Shown: positions 28,838 through 37,412, numbered from the stretch's first letter. The stretch: DNA of 64,000 nucleotides from Leucobacter muris (GCF_004028235.1 NZ_CP035037.1:1736001-1800000), one strand, 5' to 3'. The notes: generated by a model from the sequence alone, not told the origin. Program-made: numbers and translations.

Positions 28838-29728
28838 GTGACCGTTTCACCCACCCTCCTGCGTGTGCCGACGCTCGGCATCGACACCCGAGCCTGGCAG
28901 TACGGCGACCCCGAGGCCGCCCCGCTGCTGCTCGTGCACGGCTTCCGCGGCGACCACCACGGTCTCGAGGGCGTCGCGCAGGGGATCGTCTCCGCGCTCC
29001 CCGGTGTGCGCGCCATCGTGCCCGATCTGCCCGGCTTCGGCGAGAGCCCCGCCATCCCGGGGCGGGAGCACGACATCGAGCTCTACGGCGAGTGGCTGCG
29101 CGCGTTCGCCGACGCCGTCGCGCCCGCCGGCCTCGCCGTGCTCGGGCACTCGTTCGGCTCACTCGTGGTCGCCGCGGCGATCGCCGGGGGCCTCGAGCCG
29201 AGCCGGCTGATCCTCGTCAACCCGATCTCGGCGCCGGCCCTCGAGGGGCCGCAGGCCGCACTCACCCAGCTCGCGATCGGCTACTACCGCGCCGCCGAGC
29301 TGCTGCCGCGCCCGGCCGCGCGCCGCCTGCTCGGCAACCCCGTCATCGTGCGCGTGATGAGCGAGGTCATGGCGAAGACCGGCGAACCCGAGCTGCGCTC
29401 CTGGATCCACGGCCAGCACGACGCCTACTTCAGCACCTTCTCGGATCCGACCACCCTGCTGCAGGCGTTCCGCGCATCGGTGTCGCACACCGTGCCCGAG
29501 TTCGCGCGCGCGTTCACGATGCCGACGCTGCTGATCGCCGGAGAGCGCGACGACATCACCCCACTGCCGAAGCAGCTCGACCTGCGCCACCGCGTGCCTG
29601 GCTCGCGCCTGCGCATCATCCCGGGCACGGGGCACCTCGTGCACTACGAAGCCGTCGACGACGCGGTCGCCTTCGTCTCGGAGTTCCTCGCCGGGGCGCG
29701 GGCCGACGAGCGCGAGGCCGCCGCGTGA
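28838..29728 (+). CDS. Alpha/beta hydrolase
   Basis: A 296-residue alpha/beta-fold hydrolase. LLVHGFRGDHHG forms the oxyanion region, GHSFGS carries the nucleophile Ser (near residue 107), GERDDITP the Asp and GTGHLVHYE the His. A cap domain lies between (about 130-220). Substrate unknown. GTG start in leaderless context. Its stop overlaps the trmH start (GTGA), so the three genes to 31388 form one operon. Confidence 0.87.
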   Translation: MTVSPTLLRVPTLGIDTRAWQYGDPEAAPLLLVHGFRGDHHGLEGVAQGIVSALPGVRAIVPDLPGFGESPAIPGREHDIELYGEWLRAFADAVAPAGLAVLGHSFGSLVVAAAIAGGLEPSRLILVNPISAPALEGPQAALTQLAIGYYRAAELLPRPAARRLLGNPVIVRVMSEVMAKTGEPELRSWIHGQHDAYFSTFSDPTTLLQAFRASVSHTVPEFARAFTMPTLLIAGERDDITPLPKQLDLRHRVPGSRLRIIPGTGHLVHYEAVDDAVAFVSEFLAGARADEREAAA

Positions 29729-30603
29729 GGCTCGCTCGCATCGGCGACCTCTCCGCACCGGAGCTCGCCGATTACACCCAGCTGACCGATGTCGCGCTGC
29801 GGCGCGTGCGCGAACCGGAGGAGGGGCTCTACCTCGCCGAGTCGCCGAAGGTGATCGAGCGCGCCCTCAACGCCGGCCATCGCCCGCGCTCCGTGCTGCT
29901 GCTCGAGGAGTGGCTGCCGCGCGTCGAACCGCTGCTCGCCGACCACCCCGACGTGCCCGTGTACGTGGGGGAGTCGCAGCAGCTCGAGGCGCTCACCGGC
30001 TTCCACATGCACCGCGGCGCGCTCGCGTCGATGCACCGCCCCTCGCCGCGCGACCCCGTCGAACTGCTGCGCGCCTCGAAGCGCGTCGTCGTGCTCGAGG
30101 ACCTCACCGACCATACGAACGTGGGAGCCATCTTCCGCTCGGTCGCGGCCCTCGGGGCCGACGCCGTGCTGCTCTCGCCGGCGTGCGCCGACCCGCTCTA
30201 CCGCCGCGCCGTGCGCGTCAGCATGGGCGCCGTGCTGCAGGTGCCGTGGGCCCGATTGCCGGAGTGGCCGGTCGCCGGCCCCATGTTCCGCGACGAGGGT
30301 TACGAGCTCACGGCGTTCGCTCTGCGCGACGACGCCGAAGATCTCGCCGACTACGCGGGGGAGTTGCCCGAACGTCTGGCGCTGCTGTTCGGCACCGAGG
30401 GCGCCGGGCTGTCGCGGAGGGCGCTCGCCTCGGCGGCGCGTTCCGTGGTGATCCCGATGGAGCACGGCGTCGACTCGCTCAACGTCGCGACCGCGGCCGC
30501 GCTCGCGCTCTGGGCAGTGCGCACCGCGGATCGCGCCGGGGACCTCAGCGCAGGCCGGGGCGGTGCTCCGGATCGCGCCGAGGGCCGGGGGAGCCGCCCG
30601 TGA
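29725..30603 (+). CDS. TrmH-family (SpoU) RNA 2'-O-methyltransferase
   Basis: A 292-residue SPOUT methyltransferase. SpoU motifs: NVGAIFRSVAALGADAVLL (motif 1, catalytic Arg), LFGTEGAGLS (motif 2) and IPMEHGVDSLNVATAAALAL (motif 3, knot with SAM site). An N-terminal L30e-like RNA-binding part precedes. Whether it modifies tRNA or rRNA cannot be told. GTG start overlaps the hydrolase stop; the last residues are Gly/Arg-rich. Confidence 0.9.
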   Translation: MRLARIGDLSAPELADYTQLTDVALRRVREPEEGLYLAESPKVIERALNAGHRPRSVLLLEEWLPRVEPLLADHPDVPVYVGESQQLEALTGFHMHRGALASMHRPSPRDPVELLRASKRVVVLEDLTDHTNVGAIFRSVAALGADAVLLSPACADPLYRRAVRVSMGAVLQVPWARLPEWPVAGPMFRDEGYELTAFALRDDAEDLADYAGELPERLALLFGTEGAGLSRRALASAARSVVIPMEHGVDSLNVATAAALALWAVRTADRAGDLSAGRGGAPDRAEGRGSRP

Positions 30604-31388
30604 TCGGCGGGGGCGGCCGCAGGCGGGCGCTCTGGTTCGCGATCTTCTGGATCGCCGTGGGTGTCGGATCGTACGTGCTCGGCGTGCAGCTCGAGGTGGG
30701 GCAGCGCGCCGAGGACAGCGTGCTGGACGCCGCGGAGTTCACCACCAGCCCGCCGCCGCCGTTGAACCTGGTCTCGATCCCGTCGGTGGCGATCGCGCTC
30801 GGCGTCGTCGCGGTCGTCGCCCTGCTCGCGCACGGCGTCAAGCGGGCGCTGGTCGTCACCGTGGTACCGGCGCTCGCCATCGTCGCCTCGCAGCTGCTCA
30901 AGCAGGTCTGGCTGACACGACCCCAGCTGTTCGACCTCGATGTGCCGAACACGTTCCCGAGCGGCCACATGACGGTGTTCGCGGTGGTGACGGCCGCGCT
31001 CGTCTGGGCGGTGCCGACACGGGCGCGGGGCTTCCTCGCGGTAGCGGGTGCCGTGCTGCTCTCGGCGGTGGGGTGGCAACTGCTCGCGTACGGCTGGCAT
31101 CGCCCGAGCGACGTGCTGGGCGGGCTCGCGCTCGGCACCACGGCGTTCGCACTGGCGTGCCTGATCCGGCCGGCGACGTCGCGGGGGAGCATCGTGCTCG
31201 GCCGCACGCTCGCGGTGGGCCTCGCGCTGGTCGGGTGGATCATGGTCGCCGCCGCGCTCGTGCTGGCGGCCGTCGCCGCGTGGAACGGCAACGCGGCGAC
31301 GCTCCTGAGCGCGGGCCAGTTCGGCTGCATCGGCGCGGCGACGCTCGCGTCGCGCACACTGCTGCTGCTCAGCGTGGGCCGAACCTGA
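30600..31388 (+). CDS. PAP2-family membrane phosphatase
   Basis: A 262-residue polytopic protein with the acid-phosphatase triad region: KQVWLTRP, FPSGHMTVF and GWHRPSDVLGG. About six helices. Such enzymes dephosphorylate lipid or prenyl phosphates (phosphatidate, undecaprenyl diphosphate). The GTG overlaps the trmH stop. The C-terminal third adds two helices not needed for catalysis. No terminator hairpin with a T-run follows. Confidence 0.87.
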   Translation: MIGGGGRRRALWFAIFWIAVGVGSYVLGVQLEVGQRAEDSVLDAAEFTTSPPPPLNLVSIPSVAIALGVVAVVALLAHGVKRALVVTVVPALAIVASQLLKQVWLTRPQLFDLDVPNTFPSGHMTVFAVVTAALVWAVPTRARGFLAVAGAVLLSAVGWQLLAYGWHRPSDVLGGLALGTTAFALACLIRPATSRGSIVLGRTLAVGLALVGWIMVAAALVLAAVAAWNGNAATLLSAGQFGCIGAATLASRTLLLLSVGRT

Positions 31389-31665
31389 CATAATCCGCAC
31401 CCGGGGAGGGAGACGCCGGAGCTGGCGAACGCGCTTCGAGCCCGAACCGCGCTCCGTGAGTCGGGCGCGGCCAGGAGCGTATTGCGCCGCGCACCGGCGA
31501 GCTTCGGCCCAGCCGGCATCGTCGACTTCGTCGACCGGCTTCGACCGACGATGTCCGACGATGTCCGACGAAGCATTCCAGCCGATACCGCACCGGAGCT
31601 CCGGGAATTCCAGCGGAGACTCCCGCAGGCGCGTTCACGGTCGCGCGTTCGTTACGGGGCCACAC

Positions 31666-31749
31666 GCTCCACTGCGAAAAGACCCACGGTGAGACGCTCC
31701 CACAGCTCGCTCATTCCCGGCCAGCCTGCTCCACAGCGAAAAGACCCAC
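31666..31749. repeat. 22-bp direct repeat pair, 62-bp spacing
   Basis: CTCCACTGCGAAAAGACCCA (within 31666-31687) recurs with one change as CTCCACAGCGAAAAGACCCA (31728-31749), just before the dif-like palindrome. Confidence 0.85.
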
Positions 31750-31766
31750 AGGCGCTTTCACCGCTT

Positions 31767-31812
31767 CGATTATCATGCACGAGGGCGCTCCGCGCCCAGT
31801 GCATGATAATCG
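31767..31812. repeat. Palindrome containing an inverted copy of the XerC-side arm
   Basis: Perfect outer arms of 14 bp (CGATTATCATGCAC at 31767-31780 and its complement at 31799-31812), plus an inner 6-bp stem GGGCGC / GCGCCC. The right outer arm is also the left part of the dif-like site. Confidence 0.9.
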
Positions 31813-31826
31813 ATATTATGTCAGCT
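31799..31826 (+). other. dif: Candidate dif site (XerCD chromosome-dimer resolution)
   Basis: 28 bp with the dif layout: XerC arm GTGCATGATAA (31799-31809), 6-bp centre TCGATA (31810-31815), XerD arm TTATGTCAGCT (31816-31826). E. coli dif has arms ending CATAA and beginning TTATGT; the actinobacterial form as I remember it contains GATAAT, four variable bases, then ATTATGTCA. All of that is present here. It lies in a gene-free gap. Confidence 0.75.
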
Positions 31827-32002
31827 TTCTGAGATGACCCGCCTCTCCCCCTCGCCGCCCCGCACCGCTCCGTCCGGCACCCCCCGACGCCCTCCGGCCC
31901 CTCGAGCGCCGAGGTTGCGTGACATCGTCGGGCTCCGGTCGAATCCGAGCCGTTGCGGCTCGCGCTTCGGTCCCGAGCCCGCCACGCCGAATTCGATCTG
32001 CA

Positions 32003-32008
32003 TAAAAT
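32003..32008 (+). promoter_or_regulatory. -10 hexamer for the DUF418 gene
   Basis: TAAAAT in an A+T-rich patch, giving a leader of about 45 nt before GTG 32060. Confidence 0.5.
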
Positions 32009-32059
32009 AGATGACACCCGTGTCGCATACGCGGCGTCGAGGCTTGTCCAGGGGGTACC

Positions 32060-33385
32060 GTGCCGCACACCGATTCCGCGTCGACGAACACGTCGACGAA
32101 CGCCGCACCGCCGACTCCGGCGCGGCGCGCACTCGCACCGGATCTCGCGCGCGGCTGGATGCTGCTGCTCATCGCGATCGCGAACGTCTCGGTGTATCTG
32201 TGGGGGCACGACACTCCCCTGTACACGACCCATCCCTCCGACGGCTCCGCGCTCGATCGAGCGCTCTCGGCCCTGACGATCCTGTTCGTCGATGCGCGCG
32301 TCTACCCGATGTTCGCGTTCCTCTTCGGCTACGGCATGGTGCAGTTCGCTCGCTCTCGGGAGACGAGGGGCGTGCCGCTGGTGGCGGTGCGCGGTATGTT
32401 CTGGCGCAGGCACTGGTGGCTGCTGTCGTTCGGGTTCGTGCACGCGGCGCTGCTGTTCGCGGGCGACATCCTCGGCGCCTACGGGCTCGCGGGTCTCGCG
32501 CTCACGGCGGCGCTGTTCTGGCGCTCGGATCGCGTGCTGAAGTTCGCGGCGTGGACGATGTTCGCGCTCGTCGCGTTCGGTGCGGTCTCGTCGCTGGGGC
32601 TCGGGCTGCTGCTGAACGCGCTCGTGCCCGCCGACTCGCCGGCGTTGATGACCGCCGCCGACTTCGGCAGCACCGCCGACATGCTGAACGGCGTGCAGGG
32701 GTACGGCTGGGCGATGCTCGCCCGCATCGGCATGTGGCTCGTGTCGACGCCCGCGACGGTGCTGTCGCTGGTGGTGCCCCTGTGCATCCTGCTGGGCTGG
32801 CTCGCGGGCCGCCACCGCTGGCTCGAGGCCGCGGGCTCCCGCATCGGTCTCGGGGCCGTCGCCGGTTGGGGTATCCTCGTCAGCACGGTCGCGGCCGCAC
32901 CGACGGCCATGCTCTACCTCGGCCTGCTGCCGGCGCTGGAACCCGTCGCCTGGGCGATGATACTGCTCAACCAGTTGGCGGGCGCCGCGGGGGGCGTCGG
33001 CTACGCCGCGCTCTTCGGCGTGATCGGTCCTCGACTGCAGCATCGCGCCGGCGCGGTGTCGCGCGCCGTGGCCGCGGTGGGCAAGCGCTCGCTGAGCAGC
33101 TACCTGCTGCAGTCGGTGGTGTTCGCTCCCCTGCTCGCGGCGTGGGGCTTCGGCATGGGCTCGCGCATCAACACCGCGGCCGCGTTCGGGATCGCGCTCG
33201 GCGCCTGGCTGCTGTCGCTGATCCTCGCCGTGATCCTGGAGCGCCGCGGAGCGCGCGGTCCCGCCGAGGTGCTGCTGCGCCGGCTCACCTACGCGAGACT
33301 CGACCTGCCCGCCGCTCCCCTCCCCGCCGCTCCCCCGGCCCCGTCCACGGCACGGGCCGCGGACGATACGCCCAGCACCCGCTGA
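32060..33385 (+). CDS. DUF418 membrane protein
   Basis: A 441-residue polytopic protein with about ten helices. The pattern RALAPDLARGWMLLLIAIANVSVYLWG at the first helix, DARVYPMFAFLFGYGMVQ and the C-terminal VGKRSLSSYLLQSVVFAPLL match the DUF418 family, related to acyltransferase-3-like proteins. Function unknown. The N-terminal 20 residues are Ser/Thr/Ala-rich. The GTG start has a weak ribosome-binding site (CAGGGGG). Confidence 0.82.
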   Translation: MPHTDSASTNTSTNAAPPTPARRALAPDLARGWMLLLIAIANVSVYLWGHDTPLYTTHPSDGSALDRALSALTILFVDARVYPMFAFLFGYGMVQFARSRETRGVPLVAVRGMFWRRHWWLLSFGFVHAALLFAGDILGAYGLAGLALTAALFWRSDRVLKFAAWTMFALVAFGAVSSLGLGLLLNALVPADSPALMTAADFGSTADMLNGVQGYGWAMLARIGMWLVSTPATVLSLVVPLCILLGWLAGRHRWLEAAGSRIGLGAVAGWGILVSTVAAAPTAMLYLGLLPALEPVAWAMILLNQLAGAAGGVGYAALFGVIGPRLQHRAGAVSRAVAAVGKRSLSSYLLQSVVFAPLLAAWGFGMGSRINTAAAFGIALGAWLLSLILAVILERRGARGPAEVLLRRLTYARLDLPAAPLPAAPPAPSTARAADDTPSTR

Positions 33386-33397
33386 GCCCGCCTCCGG

Positions 33398-33403
33398 TAC
33401 GCT
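33398..33403 (+). promoter_or_regulatory. -10 hexamer for trpF
   Basis: TACGCT, giving a leader of about 28 nt with GGGAAAG before ATG 33438. Confidence 0.5.
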
Positions 33404-33437
33404 GGCGGGAGTTGCACACCTCGGGAAAGACGAAGCG

Positions 33438-34046
33438 ATGTACGTGAAGATCTGCGGTCTGCGCGATACCACGATGGCCGCCCACTCGGTCGCCGCCGGC
33501 GCCGACGCCCTGGGGGTCGTCATGAGCCCGCGCAGCCCGCGCCACGCCACGCCTGCGCAGGCCGCCGAGGTCATCGCGGCGGCGCGGGCCTCGGATCGCG
33601 AGATCGACGTGGCGCTCGTGGTGAACCGCATGCCCGCGCTCGAGGCGGCCGAAACCGCCCGCGATCTGGGGTTCGACGTGCTGCAGCTGCACGGCTCCTA
33701 CGCGGCCGCCGATTTCGCGGCGGCGCGCGAGATCCTGCCGCGCGTCTGGCGGGCGACGTCGCTCGCGCAGCACCCCGGGCTGCGCTCCGGCGAGTTCGGC
33801 GAGGAACGCCTGCTCGTCGACGGCGCCTTCCCCGGCTCCGGTGAAGCCTGGGATCTCTCGCTCATCGACGGCGAGAGACTCGGCCGCGGCTGGCTGCTCG
33901 CGGGCGGCCTCGACCCCGACAACGTCGCCGACGCGATCGCCGCGTCCCGGCCGGCGGGCGTCGACGTGTCGAGCGGTGTCGAGCGCGCGCCCGGCGAGAA
34001 GGATCCCGAGCTGATCACCCGGTTCATCCGGGCGGCACGCGCATGA
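33438..34046 (+). CDS. trpF: Phosphoribosylanthranilate isomerase
   Basis: A 202-residue TIM-barrel isomerase of tryptophan synthesis. It has MYVKICGLRD (catalytic Cys), VVNRMPALEA, VLQLHGSYAA, LLVDGAFPGSGEAWDLSLI (catalytic Asp), LAGGLDPDNVADAI and VDVSSGVERAPGEKDPELI. Although short, all motifs are intact. It is apart from trpD at 36143 and other trp genes; actinobacteria with PriA may not need TrpF, so its presence may mean HisA is monofunctional here. An alpha/beta hydrolase overlaps its end (ATGA). Confidence 0.9.
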   Translation: MYVKICGLRDTTMAAHSVAAGADALGVVMSPRSPRHATPAQAAEVIAAARASDREIDVALVVNRMPALEAAETARDLGFDVLQLHGSYAAADFAAAREILPRVWRATSLAQHPGLRSGEFGEERLLVDGAFPGSGEAWDLSLIDGERLGRGWLLAGGLDPDNVADAIAASRPAGVDVSSGVERAPGEKDPELITRFIRAARA

Positions 34047-34918
34047 GCCGCCCGGAGACGGGCCTTCGCGCCGCGAGCGCGGATCCCGCACCCCCGGCGT
34101 CAGCGGATGCGGCGAGTCGCGCCGACCCCAATGACGAGGCGGCTGACGAGCGCACTCCGCTCCCCGAGCCCGAACGCGCGAGCTTCCAGCTCGACTCCCG
34201 AGAGCTGCACATCTTCCGATGGCGTCGCCCCGGTGCGCCGCGAGTGCTCCTGATCCACGGCATCGGCATGGGCCACAGCGTCTACGATCGCTTCCTCGCC
34301 GAGATCCACACCGAGTGCGAGGCGATCGCCGTCGATCTGCCCGGCTTCGCCGACTGCCCCGAACCGGCCGACCCGCTCAGCATGCCCGACACCGCCGACC
34401 TGGTCGCCGCCGCGCTGCACGAGCAGCACGCGGGCCCGCTGGTCGCCGTGGGCCACTCGATGGGCGCCCAGATCGTCGCCGAGCTCGCAGCCCGGCACCC
34501 CGACCTCATGGAACGGGTCGTGCTGATCGCCCCCTCGGTGAACCCCGCCGAGCGTTCCCTGCTCATGCAGGGCGCGCGCATGATCCAGGATCTCGCCGAG
34601 GGTGAGCCCCTTTCGGTGCTCACCCGAGCGACGAAGACCTACCTGCAGGCCGGCCCGATCTGGTTCATGCGCAAGCTGAGGCAGATGCTCGATCACCGCC
34701 TCGAGAGCTGCCTGCCCCGCGTCGCGCAGCCCAGCCTCGTGATCAGGGGAACCCGGGACCGCGTCTGCCCGCGAGGCTGGGCCGTGCGGATCACCGGGCT
34801 GCTCCCCCGCGGCGAGATGCTGCAGATCCGGGATCGCGGGCACGAGGCGCTCATCAGCTCCGGACAGCCCGTCGCCCACCACGTGCTCGACTGGATGGGG
34901 ATCGCTCGAGAGCGGTAG
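34043..34918 (+). CDS. Alpha/beta hydrolase
   Basis: A 291-residue alpha/beta hydrolase with an extra N-terminal 45 residues rich in Ala, Pro and Glu. LIHGIGMGHSVYDR (oxyanion), GHSMGA (nucleophile Ser), GTRDRVCP and DRGHEAL (His) are present. Not closely similar to the one at 28838. Start overlaps the trpF stop (ATGA). Substrate unknown; a link to tryptophan synthesis is only positional. Confidence 0.85.
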   Translation: MSRPETGLRAASADPAPPASADAASRADPNDEAADERTPLPEPERASFQLDSRELHIFRWRRPGAPRVLLIHGIGMGHSVYDRFLAEIHTECEAIAVDLPGFADCPEPADPLSMPDTADLVAAALHEQHAGPLVAVGHSMGAQIVAELAARHPDLMERVVLIAPSVNPAERSLLMQGARMIQDLAEGEPLSVLTRATKTYLQAGPIWFMRKLRQMLDHRLESCLPRVAQPSLVIRGTRDRVCPRGWAVRITGLLPRGEMLQIRDRGHEALISSGQPVAHHVLDWMGIARER

Positions 34919-35028
34919 CGCTGTCCCCCGAGCTGCACATTCTGGCATTCCGGCGTCGGACGTTGTAACCTGAGCGTTATCTTTTGCCGCGGCCCCCGGC
35001 GCCGCGCCCCCGACTCTCGAAAGCCCGA

Positions 35029-36063
35029 ATGACAGACGCCCCGATTCTCAGCGAGCCCAGCGGCTCGGCCGGCTCCGGCTACCCGTCGCGCAGGTCGCTG
35101 AGGGAACAGCAGCGGGCCGCCTCGCAGGCCGCGCCGCAGTCGGCAGCTCGGGAGACCTCGCCCGAGACCCCGCAGACGGCGCCTGAGTCGACGCGCGCGG
35201 CCGCATCACCGCAGGCGGCGCCCGATACTGTCGCGCCGGACGCGTCCCGACCCGGAGCCGAGCGTCGGCCGACGCCGAAGACGGCGCTGCCGTCGACCGC
35301 CACCGGATCGCTCCGGCTGCCCTTCGTCGAGCACGTACCGACAGCCGAACCGGCGGTCGTGAGGTCACCAGCGGCTCCGGTGCCGCTTCGCCGCCGCATC
35401 GCCGCCGTGGCCGCGGCCGCGAGCGTCTGCGGTCTCGTGCTCACGGCATCGCTCCCCCTCATCACACCTGCCGACGCCGACGCCTCGGCGGGCGGCGTGG
35501 TCGCGGCGCAGGAACTCTTCTCCGAGGTCTCGCTCGACGAGCTCCCGACGTCGTTCAGCGAGATCAGCGCGTCGGTCTCGGACTCCGAAACCCCCGTCAG
35601 CTACACGTTCCGACCGCAGGCGCTCGTCAACTACCCTTTCGTCTCGAACGTCATGCTCACCGACGGGTTCGGTTACCGCACGGCTCCCGTCGAGCAGTTC
35701 CACGACGCGCAGGACTTCGGGGCACCCGCCGGCACCCCGATCCAGGTCATCGCCGACGGCGAGGTGCTCGAGGCGGGCTTCGCGAGCGACGGCTGCGGCT
35801 TCGGTCTCAAGGTCGAGCACGAGCTCGACGGCAAGAACGTCACCAGCCGCTATTGCCACATGGAGATGGGTTCCCACACTTACCAGGTCGGCGACACGGT
35901 CGCGATGGGCGACCAGGCCGGCACCGTCGGCAACACCGGCATGTCGTTCGGCCCGCACCTGCACCTCGCGATCCGCGTCGACGACGAGCCCGTGGATCCG
36001 ATGCCGTTCTTCGCGAAGTACACGCGCATGGATCGCGCGGAGACGGCGTCGGCGAGACCCTGA
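35029..36063 (+). CDS. M23-family peptidase with membrane anchor
   Basis: A 344-residue LytM-type metallopeptidase. Residues 1-120 are a low-complexity Ala/Pro/Ser/Thr/Glu tail, likely cytoplasmic; a helix follows at about 123-147 (AAAASVCGLVLTASLPLI), and the C-terminal domain outside has zinc ligands HDAQD (H-x3-D) and HLHLAIR (H-x-H). Such proteins cut or help cut peptidoglycan cross-links. Start ATG 35029 gives a family-like N-terminus, but the ribosome-binding site (GAAAG) is weak. No downstream partner. Confidence 0.87.
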   Translation: MTDAPILSEPSGSAGSGYPSRRSLREQQRAASQAAPQSAARETSPETPQTAPESTRAAASPQAAPDTVAPDASRPGAERRPTPKTALPSTATGSLRLPFVEHVPTAEPAVVRSPAAPVPLRRRIAAVAAAASVCGLVLTASLPLITPADADASAGGVVAAQELFSEVSLDELPTSFSEISASVSDSETPVSYTFRPQALVNYPFVSNVMLTDGFGYRTAPVEQFHDAQDFGAPAGTPIQVIADGEVLEAGFASDGCGFGLKVEHELDGKNVTSRYCHMEMGSHTYQVGDTVAMGDQAGTVGNTGMSFGPHLHLAIRVDDEPVDPMPFFAKYTRMDRAETASARP

Positions 36064-36142
36064 CCCCGCTCCGGCCGGAAGCGCAGTGAGCCCTCAGCAG
36101 CGCTCTCGCGGCATGCCGGGAGCGCCGGAGCTGACGCGCCGC

Positions 36143-37210
36143 TCAGGCCGCGTCGCCCGCCTCGGAGGTCGCACGCACCCACTCGTCGAGCTTCTCGACC
36201 GCCCGACCCGAGTCGATGGTCTCTGCGGCGACCCGCAGCTTCTCGTCGAGGCGCTCGAGCAGGGGGCGCTCGGACGACTCGGGCAGCTTCGCCAGGTCGA
36301 AGGCGACGAGGCCCGCCGCTGCGTTGAGCAGCACGATGTCGCGCACCGGCCCCGACTCCCCCGCCAGCACGCGATGCACGATCCGTGCATTCTCGTCGGG
36401 GGTGCCGCCGAGCAGATCCTCGATCGACGCACGTGCGATCCCGAGATCGCGCGGATCGATGTCGTGCTCCGTGAGGCCGCCGCGGGTGACCTCCCAGAGC
36501 CGGGAATGCCCCGTAGTGGTGAGCTCGTCGAGCCCGTCGTCGCCTCGGAAGACGAGGGCCGAGGCCCCCCGGATGCGGAACACGCCGGCGATGAGCGGAG
36601 CGGCGACCGGATCGGCAACGCCGACGGCGGAGGCCTCGGGGCGCACGGGATTGCAGAGCGGGCCGAGGAAGTTGAAGACCGTGGGGATGCCGAGGTCGGA
36701 GCGCACGGGGGCGACGTGCCGGAACCCGGGCAGGAAGCGGGCGGCGTGCACGAAGGCGATGCCCGCACGGTCGAAGACCGCGGCGAGCTGATCCGCGTCG
36801 AGCGAGAGCCCGATGCCGAGCGCCGTCAGCACGTCGGAGGAGCCGGACTTGCTGCTCGCCGCCTTGTTGCCGTGCTTCACGATGGGAGCGCCCGCCGCCG
36901 CCGCCGTGATCGATGCCATGGTCGAGACGTTCACGGTGCCGAAGCGGTCTCCCCCGGTGCCCACGACGTCGAGCGACATCGCCGGAAGCGCGATGGGGGC
37001 GGCCTCGGCGAGGATCGCGTCGCGGAAGCCCACAATCTCATCGACGGTCACGCCCTTCGATCGCAGCGCCACCAGGAAGGCGCCCATCTGGGCGCCGCTG
37101 GCGTCTCCCGTCATGAAGCGGGACATCGCCCACTCCGCCTGGGAGACGCTGAGATCGTCGCCCTCGAGGAGCGTCGTGAGCACGGTCGGCCAGCTGCGTT
37201 CGTCGATCAT
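36143..37210 (-). CDS. trpD: Anthranilate phosphoribosyltransferase
   Basis: A 355-residue TrpD that joins anthranilate and PRPP. Motifs: VVGTGGDRFGTVNVSTMAS (PRPP/Mg), VKHGNKAASSKSGSSDVL (anthranilate channel) and FNFLGPLCNPVRP. Divergent from ctaE, the order also known in Mycobacterium and Streptomyces, where trpD is separate from the trp operon and adjoins the respiratory cluster. Leaderless ATG. Confidence 0.96.
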   Translation of the reverse strand: MIDERSWPTVLTTLLEGDDLSVSQAEWAMSRFMTGDASGAQMGAFLVALRSKGVTVDEIVGFRDAILAEAAPIALPAMSLDVVGTGGDRFGTVNVSTMASITAAAAGAPIVKHGNKAASSKSGSSDVLTALGIGLSLDADQLAAVFDRAGIAFVHAARFLPGFRHVAPVRSDLGIPTVFNFLGPLCNPVRPEASAVGVADPVAAPLIAGVFRIRGASALVFRGDDGLDELTTTGHSRLWEVTRGGLTEHDIDPRDLGIARASIEDLLGGTPDENARIVHRVLAGESGPVRDIVLLNAAAGLVAFDLAKLPESSERPLLERLDEKLRVAAETIDSGRAVEKLDEWVRATSEAGDAA

Positions 37211-37216
37211 GGGCCA

Positions 37217-37222
37217 ATCCTA
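37217..37222 (-). promoter_or_regulatory. -10 hexamer for trpD (leaderless)
   Basis: Minus-strand TAGGAT, exactly 6 bp, then ATG 37210. Confidence 0.6.
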
Positions 37223-37280
37223 TCGAGCCGCCGCAGGGTCCCCTTTTCGTCAAGGGCGGCGAACGATAATACCAGAGATT

Positions 37281-37409
37281 TCAAAGTTCATCTGATGAAT
37301 GAGGTGGCCCGGAATGGACTTTCTCGCCCCTCCAGCACGGTAGGCTGAGCAGGAAACTCGCAGAAAGTTCGGCGCGCCGGGACCGAGTGAAAACGCACAC
37401 CAAACTTTC
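37281..37409 (+). promoter_or_regulatory. Repeated GAAAGTT motifs upstream of ctaE
   Basis: TCAAAGTTC (37281-37289), GAAAGTTC (37363-37370) and inverted AAACTTTC (37402-37409), with a TTCAT/ATGAA dyad at about 37287-37299. They could be regulator half-sites for the cytochrome operon; no regulator is identified. Confidence 0.3.
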
Positions 37410-37412
37410 AGC

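Larger units (their letters stand above)
31389..32059. other. 671-bp gene-free region with dif-like site
   Basis: No reading frame has family resemblance or a ribosome-binding site. It holds short CGATGTCCGA direct repeats (about 31550-31572), the 22-bp direct repeats, the A+T-rich palindrome with the dif-like site and, at the end, the DUF418 promoter. The A+T-rich patch 31765-31830 stands out from its surroundings. Confidence 0.7.

Noticed and set aside
31767..31812. Ordinary transcription terminator after PAP2
   Set aside because: It is nearly 400 bp past the PAP2 stop, is A+T-rich at its base, and its right arm fits dif better than a terminator.
31456..31832. Small plus-strand genes (78 and 116 codons) before the dif-like site
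   Set aside because: No ribosome-binding site, no family signature, and they run through the direct repeats and palindrome.
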